This document shows, one piece after another, positions 11,810 to 26,175 of a DNA stretch of 64,000 nt (positions are counted from its first letter, which is position 1; each line of letters opens with the position of its first letter). A program made the position numbers and the translations under genes. The notes beneath the pieces were generated by a model that saw only the letters and a program-made list of their open reading frames with translations, ran no database searches and was not told the DNA's origin. The stretch comes from Paralichthys olivaceus (taxonomy: Eukaryota > Chordata > Actinopteri > Pleuronectiformes > Paralichthyidae): positions 4,282,001-4,346,000 of the forward strand of contig NC_091103.1 in NCBI RefSeq assembly GCF_024713975.1. The letters are read 5' to 3'.

Positions 11810-12966
11810 GTGGTTTAACTGTAACTCTACACCTTTTCTTATTTTGTGACATGATTCTCTGAATATGCTAATGTTGGCCCCGCCCCTGCTTCCTGTCTCG
11901 CTACCCTCACCGCTCACATGCAGTTAAAAGTATATTCCAGTGACTGAGCCCCGCCCACAAGTTGACAGGATTGGTTTCTTAGGTTTGTGACATCACAGAA
12001 CCTGGCTGTTTGAATCTGTTCTTATTAGACCGGCATTTGTTTTATGTTTTATTTGTTTAATATGTATTTTATCATTTAAAGGGTTTAAAAACTTGATTTT
12101 CACCGCAGGGGGACCTGGTGCAAGGATGAAGAGTACGGGTAGTGCAATTTTATCAGTAGTAAACACTAGATATATATAAGTGAAGTATATGTACACTGTA
12201 TGTATACATATTGATTGATAAAAATAAAAGGATCGGAAATGAAGTGGTGAAAATGTAGAAGCAGGAAGGCGGAGCTCTGTATTATACACAGCGCTGATGT
12301 ACCATGATACATGACTGATGAACAGGCAGGACTATAATGCAAACAGTAGGTTTTATGTTCCAATATAAAGAGGTTATGCTTCACTGAGCCCTCACCCGTA
12401 TGCAATATTAACATCTGATGCTCGGGCAACGTATTTTCCCGCTCTAGATACACAACTCAGGCTTTCGTGCTAAAGCGCCATGCTAGCTGTACATGCAGTA
12501 CTAAGGGAAATTACACAGGAAATACAAAACCAGATGAAAAAATACCAGGTATTTTGAGTTTACTTTTATAAAACTCTTCACACAGTTCTGTCTCTAGAGC
12601 TTTTGAGCATTACAGTTATTCTCACATCCAAAATGCACTGAAGCAACCGAAACTATGATTTCAATGTATTTGTTTGGTTTTATAGCTCGAGCTACTGTGC
12701 ATGAAGTATTTCTAAGAGCACCGAAGGAAACCAAAGTAATTCCACACAAAACTGTACATATCTACATATAGTACATGTACATTATAGCTGCAGACATGGA
12801 AGTACAACCACACTTGTCAACCCTATGTTCTGTACTTGACCACAAGTTCTTTTCACATGCCTGCTGCGTCCCGGTAATTGTCAGCAGATGCTGTATATGT
12901 CCAGACACCAAGCATTCACTGTGTCCACCAAGGACGTCTGATCACGTGTTCACAGAAAAAGGACAA

Positions 12967-13100
12967 TTTGGCTGCAACACAGTTTACTCCTGAAAGTCCA
13001 AAAGTGTTTTGTGGACTCAAACACTTCCCCCACCCCTCCATCGGCATAATGGTGAGTGGATAATAAGGGGATTTAAATTTTTCAGTGAACTATCCCTTTG
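12967..13100. repeat. dispersed repeat fragment ending in an ACTATCCCTTT terminus
   Basis: The block CACCCCTCCATCGGCATAAT ... GTGAACTATCCCTTT matches, with divergence, a fuller copy at 44898-45137 and a reversed fragment near 59546-59635. This looks like one end of a second non-autonomous transposon family. Confidence 0.55.
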
Positions 13101-16100
13101 AGCCCATGAAGAGAAAGTTGTTGTGCTATTAAAAAGGAGGATGCTAGCAAGCAAAGCCAAATATCAAGTATGTAGCGCACTCAGGCCTGACTACAAATAT
13201 TAAATCAAGCCAGTAGGTGGCCATAGAGTCTACGTCAAATAAAGAGAGCATGCTCAGTGAGCTCATTCTCTTATGGCAGTAGTAACCTCGAACAATAGTA
13301 ACTCATCATAATTATTACTTGTGTTTGCCTGCAGATATGATGATGTAAACAAAGCAGTAGGCAATCACAGAGTAAGCTGTGATGTCATCGTTTCGTTTTT
13401 AGAGAATCTGCACTTCGGAAGGCGTAGGGAAAAGTGTGGGCCGGCCATCAGAGACCTGGTTTGGCCATTTAAACTTTGTATTGCTCTACTTTGACCTGGA
13501 ACTAGCCACATTAGCCAACTGTACAGTTAGCTAAGTGAGCTAGTTATCTAGCTTGCTGATTTTCTCTATTTGAAAGTGACAGATTCAGTTTCAGCGAGAC
13601 GTTCTTTTTTTCATTTTAAATTAAATGCACTAAACTTGGAGAGCGACTGCTTGTTCTCACCACGCTGGAGTCCAGTTGTGTCGGAGAGTGGAGGGACATC
13701 AGCGGCTTCTCTTTCTCGCTCGTCCACCAACTCTCACTCTCACACAAAGAACTCTCGATCTCTCTGTTTCTCTCTCTCTCTTATTCTCTCTATCCCTCCC
13801 TCCCTCCTCTCATGCCAGGGGCAGAAAGGCTGGCATTGTTTTCTGTTGCATGGACCTCTTCTCACATGAGGGAATCTTTTTTTTTTTTTGATGAGGTTAT
13901 GAAAGCGAGAGAGGCTCACAATTTAGTTGGAATTTGAAATGCAGACGCGAGGGAAGCGGGACAGTGTGCCAGGTGGAATACAAATGTGAGCTGGAATGAA
14001 TAATATAGATGATAGAGGGAGGTGAAGTGGAATGCAGCTGCAGAGAGACGGATTTTATTCAGTCAAATTCAAAAATATTTTCACTCACATGCCTGTAGTT
14101 TGTTTTTTTATCCATTTAAATGTAGTTTTGATGGTTTACTTTGTTTCTTAAATTCTAAAATATCTGTTACTTGTGAATGTTGCACTGAGCAGGAATATTC
14201 CAACAGCATATTATGTCTCTGAACCATAGTTTCATAAGCTTGTTTATATTCAGTTTTTACTCTTGGTGAAAAAACCACGATGACCACGTACGACACTGGA
14301 CGGGATAATTAGCAGCACCATCCGTTTTTCTTAATGAACCAACTCCTAATAGCCACATACCAGTGACTCACATTCTCAGTTTTAGATACGATTTGTACAA
14401 TGTTTGGATGAAAACTCACCTAATTGCAACAAAGCCATGAAATTGTTGGAATTAAACCAGATCATATGGCTTGAGGGTATTTAAGGGTATCAACACAGGA
14501 ACCTGCAGTTCAGCTGTATAAAGTCTGGTTTCACAGTAAAGGGAGAGAAGAGTGGAGGTGAAGCGTGTGTCTTTGTTTTTAAAGCCCGCCAGCTTCTCCT
14601 CCAGCTGCAGTCACTACTCTGGCATAAATAAACCGGCTCTCAGAGGAAGGTGGAGATAATCAGGAATGTGAAGACAGAGAAAAGGATGAAACGTTTCATA
14701 AGCATCTGACGGGAGCATGAATCCACCGCTTCTTTCATATCAGCTGTCTGGATCCATGGTCACTGTCAGAGGCAGTTTCACTCATCAGACAAAATGTGAC
14801 CTTGACTCACACACTTCTGAATAAAATCTTTGCTTAGTGTTTTTTATAAAATCATGTATATTCATCATGCTCATCGTTTTATAATGTACAACAAGCTTTA
14901 GCTCAGAGGGATAACTTGGATCGTTCACTGTATTATTTGAATGTTCCCGTCGACCTCAATGTTCCACAAAACACTTAAATCTATTAGTTGAATAAATCTT
15001 TTTTTTTTTTCATCTATTTGAAGAAAAGGATTCATTCAACTGAGAAAATTCTAGTCCCGCTAGACTATAATGCTTAATCTTAAGTACTTGGAGTACACAG
15101 AGACAAGATGCCCTGACTCCCGACCACCTGAGACACATTTGGACAAGTGATTTACGAGATGTGTTGAGCGCACACACACACGCACACACACACACGTATA
15201 CAGGCACACACCTCCAATCACTACACTCTTTCTTAACTTTTGGAGCTGCTCAAATCCTGGATGATCTATCACATTGTTAAACGATACTCAGATACACAGA
15301 AACACCTGAGGGATGTCAAATACCTTTCTGCTCTTCATCCCTTAACAGATCTGTTCCACATCAGTGAACTCTGTAGCCTTTAATGTGAATAAACTCAATG
15401 TGCACTTGTGAGTTCTCGGTCTCATCTGTCAGTCATCCTCTCAGCTCAGTGTGAAGGCACGACCAAAAAGAGTTTCTGGATGACATCATCGGTGTGGGGG
15501 GGTTGGAAACAAAGCGCAATGACTGAAAAATCTCCATTATTTCAAGAGGAAACAGCTAAACAGGTTAGTTAGACCTGGTATAGCTGCCAGAACAAGGGGC
15601 CAGCTGGTAGCAATCTGTTGTCAAGCTATTTTGACCGACATGGCTGCTGGAGGACGGAGCCAATCAATTCAAAACCCTAATCAGGAGGGTTGATGACTGA
15701 GACAGCTGAGAGCCAGGGAAGAAGGAAGCAGAGGAGAGATAGAAGGACAACGAAGGCAGGATGATGGAGGAGAAATATTGGGACAGACGCAGCATGGAGC
15801 TCATACTTTCTGTCTCAGTTGTATCTCGTCCAGGCAGCTGCCACCACACAGCTCGTCTCCTGAGCTCTGATAATGAAGGCTGCCTGACAATCCTCCTCCT
15901 GGACCGGCTGCCATCTTTGCATCCCTCACACTTTCCCCTTTTCTTTTTCCCCTTTTCATAATTGTTTTTTTCTCATCGTTTTCATTCCCTCTGACGTCAG
16001 GGTTTCCGCTCACACACACACACTAGCACACTCCACATATTGTCCAAAATCTTCCTCGTGCTCCAATTCAGGCCTGAAAGTGTCTCAGAGACGGGCGTCA

Positions 16101-19100
16101 GGTGTCTCCAGCAGCCGTCACTCACTCTTCTACTCAGGCGAGGACTGAGAGATGAAGACATGAATTCTTGTGTATGCTGACGTGTTATTTTGTTTTTTCC
16201 TGCTGGATGTGGCCAAAGTCAAATGACACATTCTGTTTTTAGGGGGACACCACAGAAATGCAGTAAACTTGTGCCGTGGAGAGAAGGGTGGATCCACTGC
16301 AGGTTCCTTTTCAGACAGGCCTGTTTATACATCTGCACAGCTCAAGAGGCAAATGGTCAAAAATGTTGCTCAACATAGAGACGTGTCAAACACGCTGAGA
16401 TAAAAACCTCTTTCAGCTGAATTTACTCAGGTCAGTGGCTCAGCCGCTCAGTGTTACCATGAGGTCATTTATGTGAATATACCATCAATGACAAGATAAA
16501 ACATCTAAAAACCAAACACATAAATGATATAAATCTGCTTTAATGGAATGCATAGTCCGACACTGAGCTCAAAGGGGATTTATGGGAGTGAGGGGGAGGA
16601 ACAGCTCACACACAACACACTTTATATGGGACCACAGTCTGACAACACCCTGCAGAAACCCACCCACAGACCCTACTGGTTTAGTTGCACTGAGACATAA
16701 AGCCTCTTCCTCCCACTGCATTTATTCATTGACAAATTACAAACGTTTTGTAATCCTGCTAGAACCGGACACGTGGAATTGACACTGAAACACTCACATG
16801 TCAGATTCATGTTTGCATGAACAAATGCCACAAACACTCACGTAGATTTGATCTGTGTAACGGAAAACAAGAACAATCTCCGAGCACATTGTGTGAAAAC
16901 CTTGCAAAAGCAGTGTCAGGATTAACTGAACCAGAAGATGAAAACATCAGCTCTATAGATGGAAACTGTAACTCTCCTCAGTGCATCAAACACACGTCAT
17001 ATCTCCATCTTTATCTCCACATGTGTTTGTTCATTTGAGCTTTGTCCAACACTCTTATATTTATTTAGTATTACTATTTATTATTATATTATTATTTTAA
17101 CACATAAGCTTGGTCTCCAGGAACTGAAAATACATCTTCTTTATAAGAATTGAATGTTCAATGCATTCAAACGTTTTCACGTACAAACTTCATGGGCTGA
17201 GCATGAATAGCGTTAGCGGTTTGTGGCGTCCTCAGTTGTGGTGTCTCAGCTTCAAGAAAGCTACAAAAACAACAGCATCAACTTTCTCATTTTGAGCTCT
17301 GGAAACTCGTTGACACAAAGAATGTGTCAGACAGAGAAGAATGTGACTGAAGAAATTGAACTGAGGAATATGAGACAAACAGTGAAGTTAGTAATGGTTT
17401 TGCTCCGAGCAAAATGAAAAGTCACATACTTGACATGAATATAAATGTGTCTGTGTGCAGATAAGAATGTGGGACTATCTCCCACCAACCCTTTGTCTTT
17501 AAACTCAAACAGGGACAGAAACTGAGTGTGTCTGCAACAGGAGGAAGTGTGAGACAGATTGAGGAAGAAGATGACATACAGAGACGCTTCGTCCAACGCT
17601 GTCACTAAGTGTCCCTATATGTGGACTTCCTGTACAGCGAGCTGCTCCAGGGACCATTTCCTGTTAGTGACACAAGCCAAGGTCAGAGTTGGCCTTTGTT
17701 GCAGGACCGAGCTGGTGAACACCACAGATGTTTGCTCACATCTGCTCAAACCTCTACATTTGACTTTTGCTGCACTACCGGAGAAAAATGAGGACACTGC
17801 AGAAAGATGAACCGTATTGTTCTCATGAATATTTGTCCGTCTCCAAGATAAAGTCCAAATGAATTTTTTCAGCATCAAAGAAATATCGATCTTATGCCTC
17901 TTCCTGCCCTTGGACCCAGACCACTGAGGAGGGTGTCTGACATTCTCCCATGATTTAAGGTTTTTGTGAATGTTTAGATTTAGGTTAAAACATTCGTCTT
18001 CTTTTTATCCCATTTATAAAAGAGAGGGAGGTGTAGCCCACCAATCCCAACCCAATACAGTATTTTTTCCAAAAATAAGACTAAGCCCAGGAACTACCCA
18101 TTAAAATGCAAATCTATGCACAGTGAGATACCAGCATGTCCCTCGTAGCCCGACAGCATGAGTAAACACAGATTCATGATTTTGGCATAAAACTCAGAGC
18201 ATTGGAGAGACGCCATTATCAGCAGGCAGCTAAACACACAAGCTGCTTCATCTCTGCATCTCACACACAAACACAGATACACACACACACAAACACACAC
18301 AAAGTGGTAGGAAAACACTGGACTGGCAGGAAATGAAAGGCTTCCCAGGACAGAATGGGAGAAAATATGTGAGTTAAGTGAATGAAAATCGATCCCACAT
18401 TCTTTAATGACTACTGCTGAGATGCCCACGAGCAAGAAAACTGTTCAACTCTATCTCACAGGGGCGATCTGTGGCCGCTCAGGTGACTTAGATGAATCCA
18501 GGTTACGATACTCTGAGCAAACAGAGCGTCTATCAGGACGTCACGACCCGACTGTCTGTGTGCTTTTCGTCAAAGCTCTGAAATTATTATGAGCAGGGAA
18601 ACTGCAGCTCAGCAGTTCTGAGGATCTGAGGACTTGCCATTATCAGATTATTGTCTCCAGTGACAGTAGAAATTACAGCTCAACGCCTCCGTGAAGGAAG
18701 AACTTGTTGTCACCGTCCAAACCACTGTCATCGAGCAGAGTAAAAACAACAACTGTACTGAGACCCTGAGGCAGAGATGACTCAGTGTTTCTCTGAGTGC
18801 CTCATTACTCAAGAGTAGAAGTGGAAACAGTTATTAAATATTATTTTTCTTACTTTATGACAGTAATTCCCTCCCCTCCTCCGCCCACAAATACACCTCC
18901 AGTATTTCCATCTTCCTAAGTTATGAAAGCTTTTCTTCACTGGAACTCCATCTGTTGTGAATCACACTCGCTTCTGTCATGAAAACAAAAATAATGTCCT
19001 CTCCAAACTGTTCCTCTAATTCCGCAGCATTCAAATGAATCAACCCACTGAGAGCAAACCACCGTCCAGGACCAACAACAACTGTGAGGGAGCGGCTGTG

Positions 19101-19654
19101 CCAACTAATGCCCAGAGCCAAGGACTAATAATATGGTGATGAGAAACACGACCAGATTCAAAACATGGTTAGTCACAGCAGCTAAATATTATCAGTGACG
19201 ATATGGTTGAGTTGCATGAATAGTTTGCTCAGCATCCAAAATAAAAAGCTGGTGATGAACAAACTTTAGGATTTAGGATTTTCAGGGAACTCCAGTAAAA
19301 CTCCTTTTTGTTTAAATTCATAATCCACAGATTGAGTTTCCAGATCTGATGCTGACACGTTTCGAAGAATCTATTCCTCTAATGGTCTCAGGATATTTCA
19401 TCCAGAAAGTCAGATTATAAGAAGTCAAAGCTGCACAAATCCATAGTTTTTATAATTGGATATGAACATTCACTAAAATAACTTTATGTACTGCTGGTGT
19501 TGTCCTCTGCTTCCCTTCCTCAGCACTAGCGGCTATTTTCGGTTCGATCGTTTTAACGCCCACAAATGTACTGTTTTGGTTCCTCTTCGCAATTTTCACT
19601 AATGTCATTTTCAGTCCCGGCACCAAACAGCTGGTGAGTCAGCGAGCTGCTGTG

Positions 19655-19725
19655 ACTCAGGGACGGAGAGGGTCATCGACCAACCAAAGGGTCAGAGGGT
19701 TGATCCCCGGCTGTACGGTTAAGCC
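19655..19725 (+). repeat. tRNA-related SINE-like fragment
   Basis: The text GTGACTCAGGGACGGAGAGG followed by GGTCAGAGGGTTGATCCCCG resembles a degraded A box and B box. It is the head of the common fish repeat whose body (CCGAAGTGTCCTTGGGCAAG) is seen at 44.4 kb. Confidence 0.45.
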
Positions 19726-21846
19726 CAAAACAAAGCCAAGCTGGACACAAACATGAGTCTAACTGAATGCTCATATGCTGCTTCATGTCTATTGGACACA
19801 TTGCTGACATCATAGTGGACAAAACGCGGATCAGTGCAGGTTTAAAGTCTCCAGAGGTGATTCATTTTCGGATCAGAGTTCAGATCGTCCCACTGCTCCG
19901 ATGTCCATTTGTTTTATACTTTGAGAGAAATATAGAAACGTTAGCTTCCCAGTGACGAACCACCACAGTGTGTTGCCTTTCGTCTTCACACAGTAGTGAA
20001 GATGAAAACACTTGGATGAAGTGGTAAATGCATGTGTAAACGCCAGGTGTCACTTCTACAATAGCTCTCGAGCAGGGGGACTGAACGGGGGAACGTGTGG
20101 GATGGGGGGATTCCATTGCTCAGTGGTTCCGTTGACTTTTGGCTCAGAGTTTCCCAAAGGCGTGGAGCCGGACAGGCATTCCAGCCCTGCGGTACAAAGA
20201 GACTCTTTCAACAGCAGTAATCCTCTGCAGGAGGAGCGGGAACGCTACTGGCCGGCTGCTGCGTCCAGGACTGAAGGACCCACACCAGGGATCGCATACA
20301 CTGCAGGACCACAACACGCCAGAGAGGAGGAACATGTGTTTGTGTAGGTGAGGAGTAAATCAGTATAAATGGGTCCAGTACTTACTCACTACCAGTTATT
20401 CAAGGTGTTAATGAATCATTTTAAAGCCATTCAGGTTGGACAGAATGTTTTAATAAAGCCTAAAATAGAATTACAGCAGAAAGGATGAATATTCAATTTG
20501 AAAACATGTGGTGTCATTCAAGTGGTGAGTGGATAATCCTTTAACTTTAATGTGACACACACACACACTGTCACTCACCCTCCCTCTCTCTCCTCTTCAG
20601 ATGCTTCCAGTTCATTCAAAGTTAAGCTTTAGAAATCCATCCTGCGTCCACATTTTTCCAAAAATCCTCCCGCACGTCAGGAGTGAACCTTGTTGGTGGT
20701 AAACTATAAGAGAAGGGAGTGAGTAGGTGGAGGCAGCGGTGAGGTGGGGAGGGAAGGGAAATGGAGAGAGGCTGGAGGCAGCATGGGATATCCCTTTGAG
20801 TCATGGAATCTGATCCGAGGAGCAGACACGCTCAACAGACAGCCAAGCAGCCCTCTGTTACCTCCGTGTGTTGTCCCGTCATTCAGCCTCATTACACCGT
20901 GAGGACAACCAGCAGAGACACTGGAAACACTCACTGTGCTTCCATATGTCTCTGGAAAACGTGCATGATATCACCAGTGAATTCACACCGTCTGTTTTCA
21001 ACACTCTCTCTCATGTTGGATCTCACTCATTGCACATAAAACACTGAGTTCATTTTTCTTTCACTCCACGTTTAAAAGACTTGTGGCTGCCTGGTGAAGA
21101 GGAGAGGAGCCAGGTGAGGTGAAATCCTCATCTCTGTGTGGGACGGTAGTTTGTTTGGCCTCACTCTGCATTCCTCAGCTCCACAGAGGAGTTCTTCTCC
21201 TGGTGGAGCTGGAGAGTCCCGCGGTTACACTGGACGTCTGCACACACATCTGCAGACGATTGTCAGGGATGGATCAGCTATGCAAAAAAATAAAAAATAA
21301 ATCTCTCCTCTGTGTTTTGCAGGAGAGAGCACAATACTGATGAGAATGTGTGGTCGGCTATAGAGGTACAGTACGTACAGTTTAGTAATACTATCTGACT
21401 CTCTTCTTTTTATGAAGTTGGATTGACAAACAACTTAGTTTTGTAATGAAATCTTGGTTGATAAATGCCAAATAAATAAATTAGAGCTATTTCAAATAAA
21501 ATATTGGTTTGTAATGTAAAAAGCTAAAAGCTTTTCTGATTCTTCTGATTCTAACGCCACCTGTTGTTAAAGAGGTTTTAGGTGTTTGTCACTGCTGAGA
21601 GACAAATATTCTGTTCTGGTCAAGAGTTGATAAATGAAATATGATGTGCAGACACATGTTCACTACATTTTCATCTGATGAATACTTTTCTTTAAGATTC
21701 TTACTCATTCAGGATGTTTTGCAGTAAATATCAGACAAAAACTGTTCATCTCAGTATGTCCTGCTTCATTCAGGTTATGTGCAGTAATTCTATCATTTAT
21801 GATATAATATATTACATATTCACAGTAATATGTGGTCAACACAAAA

Positions 21847-21849
<3 letters not shown>

Positions 21850-21887
<38 letters not shown>
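21850..21887. repeat. (TG)n microsatellite
   Basis: About 19 TG units. Confidence 0.95.
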
Positions 21888-21889
<2 letters not shown>

Positions 21890-22082
21890 GCCTGGTGAAG
21901 ATGAGAAGCAGCAGCGTAATCACCATCTCCTCCTTTACCAGACTGCTGTCCTATGCCAAATCCTCTGTTACTATGGCAACCCCTCCTGGGGCAAAAAACA
22001 CTGTGATGTGTACGACCGCATACGGTTGGATACTGCAAATAAGATTAGCCTATATGAAGTTGTTTGCAGCACCAAGCCAACT

Positions 22083-22190
22083 GAGGTGGGGTGAGGTAAG
22101 GTGAGGTGAGGTGAGGTGAGGTGAGGTGAGGTGAGGTGAGGTGAGTTGAGGTGAGGTGAGGTGAGGTGAGGTGAGGTGAGTTGAGGTGAG
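22083..22190 (+). repeat. GGTGA pentanucleotide array
   Basis: About 21 tandem copies of GGTGA, with a few variants (GGGGTGA, GGTAA, GTTGA). It is strand-asymmetric, with guanine and no cytosine on the plus strand. Confidence 0.95.
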
Positions 22191-22366
22191 CGTCATGATA
22201 ATGGCTCTGTCTTTGTTTGGGGCTGAATCTTTGGCCTTCAGGCTTTTTGCAGGTCAAGAACAAACAATATGAAGGGAGGAAATGATAGAGGAGGAAAGAA
22301 TATTGGGGGGAAATATCTGCAGAGGTTATATCCCAGTCTGCAGATGACATGCATTCTGATTGGCTG

Positions 22367-22368
<2 letters not shown>

Positions 22369-22402
<34 letters not shown>
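22369..22402. repeat. (TG)n microsatellite
   Basis: About 17 TG units. Confidence 0.95.
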
Positions 22403-22405
<3 letters not shown>

Positions 22406-22526
22406 CAGCTGTCAGAGGCAGACACACACTGCACAGCTGTTTGTGTGAGGATATGAGTCAAATCAAGTCAATCACAACATGCCCTCTGAACTTTGAAGGA
22501 TAAGTACTGAAACACTGTTATTACAC

Positions 22527-22880
22527 TCGCCAAGGAGGTTCCAGCTCTGTCCGTTTGTTAGTTAGTTTGTTTGTTAGCAAGAACACACAGAAAACAACTT
22601 AACTGGTCACCACCAAACTTAATTGGTGGAAGGATGTGGTACGAGTCGGGGAAGAACCCATTGAATTTTGGTGCATATCTGGATCAGGGCTCAGATTTAT
22701 GGGTTTTTTAAAACCCTTTCATTAACATTAAATGAACATTCACTCTTTACCACATTTTGTTGAGGGGATTTCTCAGATAATAATTCATGGAGCCTGATGA
22801 AAAAAGTCAGACATGTTAGCGGACTGATATTTATGAGATCTGAGTTTTGAAATAAGAATCCACATGTGGTGAATTCTGTG
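22527..22880 (+). repeat. dispersed interspersed repeat
   Basis: Begins CGCCAAGGAGGTTCCAGCTC and includes TTGGTGGAAGGATG and AACCCATTGAATTTTGGTGC. I recognise this text as a widespread vertebrate repeat found in many fish genomes. I cannot assign its class from sequence alone. Confidence 0.55.
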
Positions 22881-25376
22881 TGGTTTCATAAGGAGGCTGT
22901 TGGAGCGTAGAAATCAGACAGAAATAAACGTTGCAAACATTCAAACTGGAAAAAGTTGTTGACAATTACATGTTAGCGATATTAGCCACAGATTAGCAAA
23001 CCCAACATTCACTCTCCTGTCGCTCTGCTCTCCACCAGCTCTCGTGGGACGTGTCTTACCACATTTACCGGTTGTTAAATTTGTGTGCCTGCTGTTTGGT
23101 GCTTGCCAGTGTACAAAGGGTTTGTGTTTCCTGAAGCCGGCGCCCTGTTGCTGCTGTGAACGACCCTAATGAGAACGGTGACACCAAACAAACAGTGAAG
23201 CTGTGAAACCAAACCAGTGAGCTGAAAGGTGTTAACGTGCTCCACTGAGCTGAGGGAGTCAGGTGAGATGGTCACCACGAGACATATCTTACATATCACA
23301 TGTACAACAGAGCCACTGATGATGAGAGCTGGACCATATGGCCAGGAACTATATCGAGATTAAAATGTATTTCAATAAATTATAGTGATGAATGTCACAT
23401 TATGATTTAAGTTTAAAAGTCTTCTTCATGAACAGAGAATGACAAACACTCGATAAACAGCAAAACATTCAAATCTGAGGTTGATCTATGATGTGTTATA
23501 CCTCCACACTGTGTTTATAGAACGTATAAGAATTTATATATTGATATACATGTATCCGATAACATGTTTCACATTTCACCTTTAATTATAGCTCATTCCA
23601 ATAAGAACAATCAGCTAACTTCATCACAAGGTTGATTAGAACGCTGCTGTAAGATCTTTTTTATATAATCATTATTTCAAAAATCTGAAATTAAATTTGT
23701 AAAAACTTCTAAATTGTTTCCTTAATTCCATCACCTCCATCAAGTCTGCGACTGGTTTTTAAACACAGTTTACAGGATCCCCCCTCTGTGCAGTCGTTTT
23801 TAATTCTGCAGCTCGGTGCAAACATGAACCTTTCATTAAGCCTCAACACAGTCAATTAGTGGCAGGTTAAAATAAATGAGCACAACCACATCTGTAGTGC
23901 ACGTCCTCTCCAGTTAACACACAGAGGTCCATTACCACCCGCACAGTTTCACACCACTGACAAATAATCTGATGTTTTGTGAAGTAAATTGGCTGCATGT
24001 AATGAAGCTCTGCCTCCTGCTCCACTTGTTCAACCGATAACTGGCAGCATCTGCTCATTTCTCCTCATTAAATTCATTCATCTCCCACAGGTCGTACACT
24101 CAGCAGCTGGGATCCACTGAAATCATAAGCGTATTAGCGTCCTCCGCTGGTGATTACATCCAACAAGGCTGAGTCTCTCCAGGGAAAACTAAATATAAAA
24201 TGTTTGCCTCAAGGTCACCAGCATCGCTATTAGCAGGAGTTGGAGCAACCAGAGCGCAGAGGAGGTGTTCAGACCCAAACACAGTAAGAGTGGAGGGGGG
24301 ACTGGATAGATGTTGGGTGAGGGGGTTATGGGGTGAGAGGGTGATGGGGGGGAGTAGATAGAGTGCCTCTGTGCTGGCCTGATTGTGCCCTGAACAGAAT
24401 GAGCTCACGTAACAAAGGAATTATTATCACTGGCTGGAGAGTTGCTGCAGTCTGGGAACTCAGCGCAGGCGTTTTCTCTGCCAGGCGCCCGAGAAATGTG
24501 GCCCGGCTCTGCTGTGGTGGAGGGGCTCAAACAACAACCCTCCCTCTCTCTCCCCCTCCCTCTCTCCATAAAGCGGCCTGTGTTTCGGGGGGGTGGGTGG
24601 ACCGACTAACTAACGTGGCAGTGAGAGAGCACTGCCTCTCATTTGCTGTTCTCGTCACATTTATAACTTATTTTCCTGCAGGTAAATAAAACACTGATGC
24701 TCTATGTTCAGCAGTCACTCCAGGTTAAAGATAATAATCAGGAACTATATTTACTATATTTGCCCTTAACATTGTTCTTAATAGGGTTGGAAAACTGAAA
24801 TGAATAATCACAATATGATTTACAGTGGAGTTGCAGAGCACATACATTCAAGGCAAAACTCATGAGATGCACTTGGAGGTAGATGTATGATGAACTTATA
24901 AAGTTATTGTGGTGAATGTTTAGCAAACAGTTTATTGTCTATTTACACAAAGCAACATAAGCGATGCCTCTCTTTTGGTCTCCACCAACTTCTGACAAAC
25001 ATTTCTGTTTCCTTAGCTGTTAAACGCTCCACTGAGTTTGCATTCTAGTTGCTTACATCTCAGCTTCTGGCACGCTGGTCGATGAGAGCAGTGAGAGCGA
25101 ACTCAAAACTTTACGAGCTGTGGGCACAATAAGAGGCTCTGCAGAGCTGAAGCAGGAGATCCTTCTCGGTGGAATCCGCACAAACTCTTTGGATGTCGTG
25201 AAATATTGTTGAGCACAGCTTCAGCTATATGGTTCTACATGTGAAACAACCAGTCCTGCCCAACTGTCCCAGTCTCCTGCACCTGACAAGCCGAGACGCA
25301 CTGAACCTCAGAAGAAGAAAACATCACATCGGGGGGAAAGACACATCTGTCCAGTTTCTATTCTTCTTGTCACAGG

Positions 25377-25616
25377 TGGGCCGGAGCCAATCCCCGGTGA
25401 CATTAGGTGAGAGGCGTGCAGGGCAGACACATAGAGACAAACAACCAAACACAATCACAGTCTGCAATTAACCTAACCCCCCCCCAATCTGCATGTGGTC
25501 GGACTGAACCCACATGGACAACATACAAACTCCACACAGAGAGACCCTGGCTGGGATTTGAACCTGCAGCCTTCTCGCTGTGAGGAATCAGTGCTAACCA
25601 CCACATCACTGCCACA
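25377..25616 (+). repeat. dispersed repeat (GGTGACATTAGG ... TGCAAACTCCACACAG type)
   Basis: Contains CCAATCCCCGGTGACATTAG, CAATTAACCTAACCCCC, ATACAAACTCCACACAGAGA and GGGATTTGAACCTGCAGCCT, in the order usual for a very common fish repeat. An 80-base middle part looks shortened. Class not assigned. Confidence 0.55.
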
Positions 25617-25871
25617 CAGGAGGGAATACAACAAATACACAAAACACGAACGCACACAAACACACGACTGCAGCATTTTTGAAAAACTACCAGTCTGACA
25701 AAAACCTTCAAGTGTGAAACTTCTACTTTACCTGACTGAGTGGTGGGTGTGTGTGGTGGGGGGGCCCAGTGACACCGCAGGACGACACAAACACACCACT
25801 GCTGCTCATGAGGACGGGACGGGACTGCTCGTGTCACAGATCAAAAACACATCCGAAGAAGTGGCTTCCTT

Positions 25872-25892
25872 TGTGTGTGTGTGTGTGTGTGT
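25872..25892. repeat. short (TG)n followed by C/T tract
   Basis: About 10 TG units running into CCCCCCCCTCCTCCTCC. Confidence 0.85.
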
Positions 25893-26107
25893 CCCCCCCC
25901 CTCCTCCTCCCCTCTATCTCCAGTTAACTCACACACTCTGTCTCTCACGGTCATAACACACACTTGGCTAAAGCCATGTGGCCGACACTGCTGACACACA
26001 CTGTCTGGCTGCTGCTGGTCTCCTCCCTCTCACTCCATCTCTTCACTCACACGCTTGGTGTCTTTCTCTCTTTCTCTCTCTTTCCTTTGGCATTACTCAC
26101 TCACTCA

Positions 26108-26175
26108 CCCACACACACACACACACACACACTGCTTGAACACACAGACCTCTCTCTCTCTCTCTCTCTCTCCCA
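26108..26175. repeat. (CA)n and (TC)n microsatellites
   Basis: A CA repeat at about 26110-26132, a short spacer, then a TC repeat at 26151-26175. Confidence 0.9.

Larger units (their letters stand above)
11056..19600. other. gene-free region upstream of phldb1
   Basis: No conserved coding exon or RNA gene was recognised on either strand. It holds a short TG-rich block (11261-11300), a MITE (11443-11809), a repeat fragment (12967-13100) and T-rich simple stretches (13870, 15000). It could be intergenic DNA or a 5' non-coding intron of phldb1. Confidence 0.6.

Noticed and set aside
22083..22190. CRISPR or telomere repeat
   Set aside because: The unit is a simple pentamer without spacers, and it is not TTAGGG.
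21832..22461. Open frames across TG and GGTGA repeats (poly-Val-Cys, Thr-Ser-Pro-His repeats)
   Set aside because: Pure microsatellite translations without splice signals or homology.
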